NCBI GenBank assembly: GCA_018646825.1
Contig: JABGUA010000196.1
Coordinates: forward strand, 1 to 8,869
Origin: Piscirickettsiaceae bacterium
Lineage (GTDB): Bacteria > Pseudomonadota > Gammaproteobacteria > Nitrosococcales > Methylophagaceae
Length of the DNA stretch: 8,869 bases
Direction: 5' to 3'
The notes under the pieces are model-generated. The model saw nothing but the letters and a program-made list of their open reading frames with translations. It did no database searches and was not told the DNA's origin. Shown in pieces: positions 1-5,194 of this stretch. Both the position numbers and the translations under genes were made by a program. Each line of letters starts with the position of its first letter. The stretch's first letter is position 1.

Positions 1-1224
1 AATAAAGCCATGGTCATTGACTTGAATGCCTGCAGCTTCTGCGTTCAGTAATTTACCATTTGGTGTTCTACCAACGGCAACCAAAATCTTATCAAAAGTA
101 ACTGTTTCTGGTGCATCTTGACCTTCAAAGCTAACTTTAAGCCCTTTGGCTTGCGGTTCGATACTGACGACTTTGGTATTTAAGTAAATGGCTTCATATT
201 GTGTTTTTACCCGTTTTAATAACGGTTTCACAATGTCTTTATCAGCGCCAGGGATCAGACTGTCTTGTAATTCGACAACGGTAATATCAGAGCCCAAGGC
301 GTTATAAACTGTGGCCATTTCAAGCCCAATAATACCGCCGCCAATGACTAATAACTTTTTAGGGATGTCTTCTAAATCTAAGGCATCGGTCGAATCCATC
401 ATCCGTGGATCGTCATTGGGAAATACCGGGATTTTAGTGACACGAGAACCGGCTGCAACAATACAATTATCGAAGCTGATGGTTTTAATGCCATCACTGG
501 TCTCAACCTGAAGTGTATTTGACCCTGAGAAACTGGCTTGTCCTTGAACTATCTCGACCTTGCGTTGCTTGGCAAGGGCTTTTAAACCGCCGGTGAGTTT
601 ATCTACAATGCCATTTTTCCATGCTTCTATCTTACGAATATCAATGTCTGGTTTTGTGAAGGTGACGCCATGATCACCCATGCCAGCGGCTTCATTAATG
701 ATTTGAGCAGTATGCAGTAACGCTTTTGATGGAATACAACCGACATTCAGACACACGCCGCCAATACGCGCATGGCGTTCTATCATGATGACTTGTTGAC
801 CTAGATCTGCTGCCCTGAAGGCGGCGGTGTAACCACCTGGCCCTGAGCCCAGGACCACGGTTTGAGCATGGAGATCGGCATCACCTTTGTTTGTACTGAT
901 GGCTGTACTGGCAACGGCTGCTGCGAGTGCTGCTTTTGTTGGCTCAGATGCTACAGCAGGTTCAGCTACAGACGCTGTACCTTCTGATACTTCTAACGTT
1001 AATATGACGTCGCCTATTGAAACCGTATCACCAATAGCTACCGAGATACCAGTTACAGTGCCTGATAAATTAGTAGAGACATCCATGATGGTTTTTTCAG
1101 ATTCAAGCGAAAGGACATCTTGATCCAAATGAATAATATCTCCTACCGCAACGAGAATATGGGTAATGGTTAAGCCATCTAAATCATCGAGATTAGGTAA
1201 AGTAAATTGGCGTGTATTTGACAT
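1..1224 (-). CDS. lpdA: Dihydrolipoyl dehydrogenase (E3) with N-terminal lipoyl domain, 3' part outside window
   Basis: FAD/NAD flavoenzyme that reoxidises dihydrolipoyl groups of a 2-oxoacid dehydrogenase complex (cytoplasmic, most likely pyruvate dehydrogenase). Reading the minus strand, 408 codons are present. Residues about 1-80 form a lipoyl domain with the modifiable lysine K44 in the context ESEKTIMDV. An Ala/Val/Thr-rich linker (about 80-115) follows. The FAD-binding GPGPGG is at 126-131, the redox disulfide pair C158/C163 sits in GGVCLNVGCIPSK, and the NAD-binding GGGIIG is at 295-300, followed by an AVGRTPN motif. The dimer-interface domain with the active-site His is beyond base 1. 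Start chosen at ATG 1224 because GAGG at 1233-1236 lies 8 nt upstream; an in-frame ATG at 1230 is only about 2 nt from that SD. A lipoyl-E3 fusion is a known variant in Proteobacteria. No aceE/aceF lies immediately upstream; the preceding gene is an SRPBCC protein, separated by a strong terminator. Which 2-oxoacid complex it serves cannot be told from this window. Confidence 0.95.
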   Translation of the reverse strand, partial: MSNTRQFTLPNLDDLDGLTITHILVAVGDIIHLDQDVLSLESEKTIMDVSTNLSGTVTGISVAIGDTVSIGDVILTLEVSEGTASVAEPAVASEPTKAALAAAVASTAISTNKGDADLHAQTVVLGSGPGGYTAAFRAADLGQQVIMIERHARIGGVCLNVGCIPSKALLHTAQIINEAAGMGDHGVTFTKPDIDIRKIEAWKNGIVDKLTGGLKALAKQRKVEIVQGQASFSGSNTLQVETSDGIKTISFDNCIVAAGSRVTKIPVFPNDDPRMMDSTDALDLEDIPKKLLVIGGGIIGLEMATVYNALGSDITVVELQDSLIPGADKDIVKPLLKRVKTQYEAIYLNTKVVSIEPQAKGLKVSFEGQDAPETVTFDKILVAVGRTPNGKLLNAEAAGIQVNDHGFI

Positions 1225-1231
1225 GGTCATT

Positions 1232-1236
1232 ACCTC
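1232..1236 (-). promoter_or_regulatory. Ribosome-binding site of lpdA
   Basis: Minus-strand GAGGT, 8 nt before ATG 1224. It decides the start in favour of MSNTRQ over the ATG two codons earlier (1230), which sits too close to it. Confidence 0.7.
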
Positions 1237-1238
1237 GT

Positions 1239-1252
1239 TTAGATATATCTAA
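1239..1252. repeat. 14-bp perfect palindrome in the lpdA leader
   Basis: TTAGATATATCTAA reads identically on both strands and ends 3 bp upstream of the lpdA Shine-Dalgarno. It could be a protein-binding site or a short RNA hairpin next to the ribosome site. It is AT-rich and resembles no operator I can name, so function is unassigned. Confidence 0.5.
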
Positions 1253-1269
1253 GGAAAGGGCAGAAACAT

Positions 1270-1328
1270 AAAAATAAAAAAGAGCGAGCCAGAGAGAGAA
1301 AAGGGGGTAGGATTCTCTCTCTGGTTCG
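1270..1328 (-). terminator. Strong intrinsic terminator between the SRPBCC gene and lpdA
   Basis: A 16-position stem pairs 1285-1300 with 1313-1328 around a 12-nt loop. All pairs are Watson-Crick except one C/A mismatch in the minus-strand RNA (positions 1288/1325), which would be a G-U wobble in the plus-strand RNA. In the minus direction the stem is followed by six T, one A and five T (1281 down to 1270), a classic U-tract. In the plus direction no T-run follows, so it works as a terminator only for leftward transcription. It ends leftward transcripts 46 nt before lpdA, so lpdA needs either a promoter within that short space or regulated read-through. Confidence 0.85.
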
Positions 1329-1370
1329 TTCAAAATGTAAGGAAACTCCTTACGTTCATGCATAAATGAT

Positions 1371-1390
1371 GTGCTTGGAGGAGGAAGCAC
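1371..1390. repeat. Hairpin with an 8-nt GGAGGAGG / CCTCCTCC loop
   Basis: Perfect 6-bp arms GTGCTT and AAGCAC flank the eight-base loop. In a minus-strand RNA the loop is CCUCCUCC (anti-Shine-Dalgarno). In a plus-strand RNA it is GGAGGAGG, which carries GGA motifs of the kind CsrA/RsmA proteins bind. Because the SRPBCC gene and lpdA are both leftward, the minus-strand version is the more likely transcript. Confidence 0.55.
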
Positions 1391-1435
1391 TAATAAATTA
1401 GCGGCTAATGGACATCATCATTTATGGTCATGATC

Positions 1436-1915
1436 TTAAAAAATGGGGTAACCGTAAGCAGGCTGTAAATTTGATTCAAGATGTCTATTTGTTTCTAAAT
1501 CTGCCTTCAAAACGGTCAGTTTATAGCTGAATAAGGATTTAATGATTTTCCTTATCAACATAAAATTAGCGCCAAAACGACTGTCATATTCAACTTCAAT
1601 ACTGACGTTTGTTGCCTGATTTCTTTTTTCAATATTAATCTCGACATGTTTGATGTTCACCTTCAAGTCACGCCTAGCGAGTTCAATAGCTGTATTGGCA
1701 TTGCTATTCCAATGAATTGTCTTGTTAGGAACAACATATGCCGGTGTTACTTCTAAACCATTTTTATGCCGGGCTAGATAAAATAAATTCAAACCAAGAA
1801 TATCTTTGTAAATTTCAGGCAAAAAATCTTTCACAAAACGCGTGCTACTAAAGGCATCCCATGCTGTATTGCTATCTACATTAATAGTAGTTTGTGCTTT
1901 AAATGTTCTTATCAT
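1436..1915 (-). CDS. SRPBCC (START/Bet v1-like) domain protein
   Basis: A 159-residue soluble protein without signal peptide or membrane segment, about the size of a single SRPBCC fold. The N-terminus (a short beta strand, then NVDSNTAWDAF, then FVKDFLPEIYKD) matches the usual opening of polyketide-cyclase/START-like proteins, where a strand leads into the two small helices. Alternating strand-like segments follow (about 30-120), and a long basic amphipathic helix (about 118-145, RKIIKSLFSYKLTVLKADLE) closes it, as expected for the C-terminal helix that lids the hydrophobic cavity. Such proteins bind or modify hydrophobic small molecules; the ligand here is unknown. The start ATG 1915 has only a modest GGGA about 8 nt upstream. 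The gene is divergent from the TetR regulator and has a strong predicted promoter overlapped by palindromes, so it is probably repressed by that regulator. A strong terminator lies about 110 bp after its stop. Family call is from fold pattern, not close similarity. Confidence 0.7.
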   Translation of the reverse strand: MIRTFKAQTTINVDSNTAWDAFSSTRFVKDFLPEIYKDILGLNLFYLARHKNGLEVTPAYVVPNKTIHWNSNANTAIELARRDLKVNIKHVEINIEKRNQATNVSIEVEYDSRFGANFMLIRKIIKSLFSYKLTVLKADLETNRHLESNLQPAYGYPIF

Positions 1916-1946
1916 GACTGCATTCCCATGTAATTGATTTAATTTG

Positions 1947-1962
1947 TACCAACTAGTCGGTA
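1947..1962. promoter_or_regulatory. Operator-like palindrome near the SRPBCC transcription start
   Basis: A 16-bp site of form TACC-R-ACTAGT-Y-GGTA; 14 of 16 positions are symmetric. Size and position (around +1 of the predicted leftward promoter) fit a TetR-family operator. Assignment to the adjacent regulator rests on proximity only. Confidence 0.5.
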
Positions 1963-1969
1963 TTAGCTC

Positions 1970-1997
1970 ATAGTACTAGAAACAAAATCGTTGTCAA
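1970..1997 (-). promoter_or_regulatory. Predicted sigma-70-type promoter of the SRPBCC gene
   Basis: On the minus strand a perfect -35 hexamer TTGACA (1997-1992) is followed after 16 nt by TACTAT (1975-1970) as the -10 box. Transcription would start near 1963, about 48 nt before ATG 1915. The -10 overlaps the palindrome TAGTACTA (1971-1978), and the start point abuts the 1947-1962 palindrome, so a bound repressor would block polymerase. Confidence 0.6.
1971..1978. promoter_or_regulatory. TAGTACTA palindrome, copy 1 (overlaps SRPBCC -10)
   Basis: Perfect 8-bp palindrome lying across the -10 box of the leftward promoter. The same eight bases recur at 2127-2134 just before the tetR gene. Two copies in one 230-bp intergenic region, each at a control position, suggest a shared regulator site. 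Confidence 0.45.
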
Positions 1998-2073
1998 CCA
2001 TTTGGTACAAAATAAAATAGGTAGAATTAATTGCTCAGTAATTTGTTAACTAGAAAAATGTGTGAAATCCAAC

Positions 2074-2079
2074 TATAAT
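2074..2079 (+). promoter_or_regulatory. Possible -10 box of the TetR-family gene
   Basis: A perfect TATAAT lies 66 bp upstream of ATG 2146. No good -35 hexamer is found at 15-19 bp and there is no extended -10 TGn, so the promoter would be weak or activator-dependent. The surrounding DNA is AT-rich and a chance match is possible. Confidence 0.35.
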
Positions 2080-2125
2080 AAGAACTTAACACCTGCTTAT
2101 AACAATTTTGAATACAATAGACTAA

Positions 2126-2135
2126 TTAGTACTAA
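2126..2135. promoter_or_regulatory. TTAGTACTAA palindrome, copy 2, at the tetR leader
   Basis: Perfect 10-bp palindrome containing the TAGTACTA also found at 1971-1978. It overlaps a second palindrome, ACTAATTAGT (2121-2130), and directly abuts the tetR Shine-Dalgarno (GAGG, 2136-2139). The position fits autoregulation by the TetR protein; inferred. Confidence 0.45.
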
Positions 2136-2145
2136 GAGGTAGAAG

Positions 2146-2760
2146 ATGCCAAGAGACGGAAACATAACGCGCGATAAGATTTTGACAACATCTATGGGGT
2201 TGGCTATTAGCCAAGGTCATGTTGCCACACCAATCGATGAAGTTATTGCCGAAGTTGGAATTACTAAAGGGACGTTCTTTTATCACTTCCCATCTAAAAA
2301 GCACCTCGCGATAGCGATGATTGAAAAATTTTCCAATAGTAAATTGGATACGCTTAATGAGTACTGTGCCAAAGCAACTAAATTAAGTAATGATCCTTTG
2401 CAGCAACTCTTGATTTTTGTTGGACTGATCCAAGAGCAACATGCCCAATTAGAGCAAGATGAGATTGGCTGTCTTTACGCGAGCTATTGTTATGAAAACC
2501 AGCTTGTAGATAAAGAAGTCGGTGAGATGGTGTCATCCACTATGCAAAAATGGAAAGATAAGTTCAGTGGGAAAATTAAAGAAGTAATGGCTGTCTATCC
2601 CCCTGTTACTAAGATAAACCCGGACGAAGTCGCGGGTATGTTTTTAACGACGTTGGAAGGTGCATACATTATGGCGAGGATTATGCCAGAACGTGATGCA
2701 GTTGAAACATATTTAGAACAATATAAGACCTATCTTCAAGTGTTATTTAAACAACCCTAA
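2146..2760 (+). CDS. TetR/AcrR-family transcriptional regulator
   Basis: A 204-residue one-domain-pair regulator of normal family length. Residues about 8-53 form the TetR_N helix-turn-helix: ITRDKIL starts helix 1, TPIDEVIAEVGITKGTFFYHF is the HTH itself with KGTFFYHF as recognition helix, and KKHL begins helix 4. The remainder (about 55-204) is the helical ligand-binding and dimerisation domain, containing a GCLYASYCYE segment and the YLEQYKTYLQVLF C-terminal helix. It resembles the TetR_C group found with efflux or detoxification genes, but the ligand cannot be read. Start ATG 2146 is supported by GAGG 6 nt upstream. It faces away from the SRPBCC gene and precedes the ABC exporter in the same direction by 99 bp, the usual layout for a local repressor of both sides. 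Confidence 0.9.
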   Translation: MPRDGNITRDKILTTSMGLAISQGHVATPIDEVIAEVGITKGTFFYHFPSKKHLAIAMIEKFSNSKLDTLNEYCAKATKLSNDPLQQLLIFVGLIQEQHAQLEQDEIGCLYASYCYENQLVDKEVGEMVSSTMQKWKDKFSGKIKEVMAVYPPVTKINPDEVAGMFLTTLEGAYIMARIMPERDAVETYLEQYKTYLQVLFKQP

Positions 2761-2810
2761 ACTTAAGACTGAACGACGAATACAAAACTGTCTTTCATCT
2801 ATCGAAATTG

Positions 2811-2828
2811 CTAAGCTAATAGCCTTAG
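2811..2828. repeat. Small hairpin between tetR and the exporter gene
   Basis: CTAAG and CTTAG arms (5 bp) around an 8-nt loop. No T-run follows on either strand, so it is not an obvious terminator and the exporter could be co-transcribed with tetR. Confidence 0.35.
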
Positions 2829-2830
2829 TA

Positions 2831-2842
2831 ACTGTTAACAGT
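2831..2842. promoter_or_regulatory. 12-bp perfect palindrome upstream of the exporter
   Basis: ACTGTTAACAGT is fully self-complementary and ends 17 bp before the exporter ATG. The sequence differs from the TAGTACTA/TACC...GGTA sites near tetR, so it may belong to another regulator or be fortuitous. No convincing promoter hexamers were found around it. Confidence 0.4.
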
Positions 2843-2859
2843 GTTAAATAAATAGGCTT

Positions 2860-4638
2860 ATGCGCAATACCTATAACAGTCGTTATATTCTCAATGTGGC
2901 TTTAGAACATAAAGCGGCATTGATCAAAGCGAATATCATTGCGATTTTGGCTACATTGTGTGCTGTCCCGATACCTTTGTTAATGCCTTTAATGGTCGAT
3001 GAAGTACTGTTAAATCAGCCTGGGTTTATCGTCAACACCATCAACCAGACATTGCCTGAATTTTGGCATCAGCCTATGCGTTATTTGGTTGTGGTGCTAA
3101 TAATTACCATGACTTTGCGCCTACTGTCCTTGGTCTTTAATGTATGGCAAACATGGCAATTTACGATTATTGCCAAAGAGATTACTTATCGTATTCGTCA
3201 TAGCCTATTAGATAGGCTTCAACGCATATCGATGTCAGAGTATGAAACCTTGGGCAGCGGGGCTGTTAGCTCACACTTGGTGACAGATCTTAATACGATT
3301 GATAATTTTGTCGGCACATCAGTAAGTCGTTTATTAGTCGCAGTATTATCGATTATAGGCACAGCGGTTATCTTACTGATCATGCACTGGCAATTGGCCT
3401 TATTTATTTTGTTACTGAATCCAGTAGTAATTTATGCCACAGTCATCATTGGTAAGAAGGTTAAAACATTAAAACAACGTGAAAATAAAGCCTTTGAGGT
3501 TTTCCAATCCTCGTTGACTGAAACGCTTGAAGGGATTCAACAAGTCAGAGCAGCCAATCGTGAAGAGCATTATCTAAAACATCTTTCAGACCAAGCTAAA
3601 TTAGTTCGCGACCATGGTATTGCTTATGCTTGGAAAAGTGACACTGCAAACCGACTCAGTTTTACTGTTTTCTTATTAGGATTTGAAGTTTTTCGAGCCT
3701 CAGCCATGATGATGGTGTTGATGTCAGATCTCAGCATAGGTCAAATGATGGCCGTCTTCAGTTATCTCTGGTTCATGATGGGCCCAGTTAATGAGGTGAT
3801 AGGAATTCAATATGCTTGGTATGCTGCCAAAGCAGCATTAGGGCGAATTAATGAATTAGATAACCTAGAACAAGAACCTGTTTATGACACGGTAGAAAAC
3901 CCCTTTTTAGGCCAACATACAGTAGCAATTAGTATCGAGGATCTGTATTTTCGCTATGGCGATAACGAAGATGTTTTAAAGGGCGTGAGCCTTGATATTA
4001 AAGCGGGTGAAAAAGTGGCTTTGGTTGGTGCGAGTGGGGGGGGTAAGTCAACATTAGTCCAAGTGTTGTTGGGCTTGTATCCACATCAAAGTGGTCAGCT
4101 AAAATTCAATGGGGTACCAGTCGAGAAGATTGGTCTTCAAACGGTACGCCAAAATATCTCTACAGTATTACAACATCCTGTCATTTTTAACGGGTCGATT
4201 CGTGAAAACCTCACGATGGGAAAAGACATGTTAGAAGAAGATATTTGGCATGTACTCGATATTGCTCAAATGTTAGATTTTGTCTGGGAGTTAGAGGATG
4301 ATTTGGATACGGAAATAGGCCGCAGTGGCGTCAGGTTATCAGGTGGACAGCGCCAGCGTCTTGCCATTGCCAGGATGATACTAGCTAATCCGAAAGTAGT
4401 TATTTTAGATGAAGCGACCTCAGCACTAGATATGGAAACAGAACAAAATTTACTGGTTGCGCTTGATGCCTTTCTAGAAGAAAGAACCACCATTATCATT
4501 GCCCATCGCTTTAGTGCAGTACGCCAGGCTGACAGAGTGTATGTGTTTGAGGATGGCAAAATTAGTGAACAAGGTCACCATGATGAATTAATTAATAGTG
4601 GCGGCCTTTATACCCGATTGTATTCAGAAGCCTACTAA
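2860..4638 (+). CDS. ABC exporter, fused permease and ATPase (half-transporter)
   Basis: A 592-residue type I (MsbA-like) half-transporter expected to dimerise in the inner membrane and export a substrate using ATP. Residues 1-about 325 are the transmembrane domain with hydrophobic helices near 20-45, 72-95, 150-172, 175-198 and 265-320, and the usual coupling-helix region around ITYRIRHSLLDRLQRISM. The nucleotide-binding domain is complete: A-loop Tyr 366, Walker A GASGGGKST (390-398), Q-loop Gln 438, signature LSGGQ (493-497), Walker B VVILDE with catalytic Glu 518, and switch His 549. All catalytic residues are present, so a homodimer could be fully active. The substrate cannot be deduced; lipid, drug or peptide are all possible. 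It follows the TetR gene by 99 bp in the same direction, so regulation by that protein is likely. The start codon has a weak Shine-Dalgarno (AGG, 4 nt upstream) and an in-frame stop just before it, so no earlier start is possible. Confidence 0.93.
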   Translation: MRNTYNSRYILNVALEHKAALIKANIIAILATLCAVPIPLLMPLMVDEVLLNQPGFIVNTINQTLPEFWHQPMRYLVVVLIITMTLRLLSLVFNVWQTWQFTIIAKEITYRIRHSLLDRLQRISMSEYETLGSGAVSSHLVTDLNTIDNFVGTSVSRLLVAVLSIIGTAVILLIMHWQLALFILLLNPVVIYATVIIGKKVKTLKQRENKAFEVFQSSLTETLEGIQQVRAANREEHYLKHLSDQAKLVRDHGIAYAWKSDTANRLSFTVFLLGFEVFRASAMMMVLMSDLSIGQMMAVFSYLWFMMGPVNEVIGIQYAWYAAKAALGRINELDNLEQEPVYDTVENPFLGQHTVAISIEDLYFRYGDNEDVLKGVSLDIKAGEKVALVGASGGGKSTLVQVLLGLYPHQSGQLKFNGVPVEKIGLQTVRQNISTVLQHPVIFNGSIRENLTMGKDMLEEDIWHVLDIAQMLDFVWELEDDLDTEIGRSGVRLSGGQRQRLAIARMILANPKVVILDEATSALDMETEQNLLVALDAFLEERTTIIIAHRFSAVRQADRVYVFEDGKISEQGHHDELINSGGLYTRLYSEAY

Positions 4639-4647
4639 TTATAAATA

Positions 4648-4675
4648 GCTATGAAAGGCGCGATAGCGGTTTTTT
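4648..4675 (+). terminator. Possible intrinsic terminator of the exporter gene
   Basis: GCTAT (4648-4652) can pair with ATAGC (4663-4667) around a 10-nt loop, followed by GG and six T (4670-4675). The stem is short (5 bp), so this is a weak candidate. It overlaps the last codons of the convergent RDD gene. Confidence 0.35.
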
Positions 4676-5107
4676 ATGGCTGTCTTTTGAATAGTGTAAA
4701 GAAGTCGCAGACAAAGTGTCCGGCCAACTGGCTTTATCTTTACCTAAATATTGCCACCAGATACCTAAACCTAGCGGTAACCAGGAAATAATGGACACCG
4801 CAAAACGCAGAAATGCTTGTTGCCAATTAACAGGGTTATTTGTTGCGCTTATTAAAAATACACGCCAAGCTCGCATCCCTAATGTTTGGCCGCCATGCGT
4901 CCAAAACCAACCATAAAAAATAAAGCTGACTAGTATTAGGTAGGCAATAAAAAAGGGATTACCTTGGCCAATCGCTTCGCCACCATTGGCTGCGACAATA
5001 AGGAATGTCGCTAATAGTAAACTTGATAGTAAAAGAAGCAAATCATAGACCATTACCATAAGGTGACGAAACAGCCCGGGCCTAACAGTGTTAACGTGAG
5101 ATGACAT
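4649..5107 (-). CDS. RDD-family integral membrane protein
   Basis: A 152-residue inner-membrane protein with the hallmark of the RDD family: an Arg (R14) just before the first helix, an Asp near its start (D22 in VYDLLLLL), and a late Asp (D130 in WPDTLSAT). Three hydrophobic segments are visible (about 22-41, 51-70, 99-117). The GGQTLGMRAWRV motif (72-83) between TM2 and TM3 is typical of the family, and the tail is basic and cytoplasmic-like. RDD proteins are poorly characterised; some have been linked to ion exchange, so no function is assigned. The start ATG 5107 has an in-frame stop 9 nt upstream and no clear Shine-Dalgarno. The gene is convergent with the ABC exporter (10 bp between stops) and divergent from purL (92 bp), so it is probably a single-gene unit. 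The family call is firm, the role is not. Confidence 0.88.
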   Translation of the reverse strand: MSSHVNTVRPGLFRHLMVMVYDLLLLLSSLLLATFLIVAANGGEAIGQGNPFFIAYLILVSFIFYGWFWTHGGQTLGMRAWRVFLISATNNPVNWQQAFLRFAVSIISWLPLGLGIWWQYLGKDKASWPDTLSATSLHYSKDSHKKPLSRLS

Positions 5108-5138
5108 AGCAATGGGTCATAAATAAAACGCAATTAAT

Positions 5139-5167
5139 TTGGGTAGATAAGCGACATAAAGTATCAT
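5139..5167 (+). promoter_or_regulatory. Possible purL promoter
   Basis: TTGGGT (5139-5144, 3 of 6 to TTGACA) and TATCAT (5162-5167, 5 of 6 to TATAAT) are spaced by 17 bp. This would start transcription near 5174, about 26 nt before the purL ATG. Only the -10 is strong. No clear PurR operator overlaps it. Confidence 0.35.
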
Positions 5168-5190
5168 TATTAGCTTGATTGATGTGAATT

Positions 5191-5194
5191 AGGA
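5191..5194 (+). promoter_or_regulatory. Ribosome-binding site of purL
   Basis: AGGA 5 nt before ATG 5200. An in-frame TGA at 5185-5187 rules out any earlier start; the ATG three codons later (5209) is less well placed. Confidence 0.6.

Larger units (their letters stand above)
1270..1426 (-). ncRNA. Candidate structured RNA (branched element plus terminator) upstream of lpdA
   Basis: On the minus strand, in order after the SRPBCC stop codon: P1 5' arm (1426-1417), hairpin P3 ATTAG-CCG-CTAAT (1409-1397), hairpin P2 GTGCTT-CCTCCTCC-AAGCAC (1390-1371), P1 3' arm (1370-1361), hairpin P4 GTAAGGA-GTT-TCCTTAC (1353-1337), then the terminator hairpin and U-tract. P1 is 10 perfect base pairs enclosing P2 and P3, so the arms form a closed multi-branch junction. 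All stems P1-P4 are free of mismatches. The P2 loop CCUCCUCC is complementary to Shine-Dalgarno sequences, including GAGG of lpdA. No homologous RNA family is recognised with confidence. It may be a small RNA, a structured 3' UTR of the SRPBCC mRNA, or an attenuator leader of lpdA. No convincing dedicated promoter was found before P1. Confidence 0.4.
1943..2011. repeat. 10-bp perfect inverted repeat flanking the SRPBCC promoter
   Basis: TTTGTACCAA (1943-1952) and its exact reverse complement TTGGTACAAA (2002-2011) lie 59 bp centre to centre, on either side of the -35/-10 region of the leftward promoter. The left arm also forms half of the 1947-1962 palindrome. The spacing is more than five helical turns, compatible with paired regulator-binding sites, though that role is inferred. 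Confidence 0.55.

Noticed and set aside
887..1123. Plus-strand 78-codon Ala/Ser/Thr-rich frame opposite lpdA
   Set aside because: It is the reverse side of the Ala/Val/Thr-rich linker and lipoyl domain; composition alone explains the open frame.
1193..1390. 65-codon leftward reading frame (GTG start) across the lpdA leader with a hydrophobic stretch, overlapping lpdA by 32 bp
   Set aside because: No Shine-Dalgarno before the GTG or its internal ATG at 1363. The frame runs through the hairpin and terminator repeats, and its hydrophobic part is just the translated U-tract. A leader peptide cannot be fully excluded.
4266..4559. 97-codon minus-strand frame opposite the ATPase domain of the exporter
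   Set aside because: Lies wholly inside the conserved ATPase coding sequence on the opposite strand, with no SD or family resemblance; antisense shadow.
2836..5094. Shared 12-mer TAACAGTGTTAA before the exporter (2836-2847) and at 5083-5094
   Set aside because: The second copy lies inside the RDD coding region (codons 5-8), in a different context; most likely chance in AT-rich DNA.
5128..5143. PurR-box-like sequence (ACGCAA...) upstream of purL
   Set aside because: Only the first half-site and scattered positions match the PurR consensus (about 9 of 16); the second half does not mirror it.
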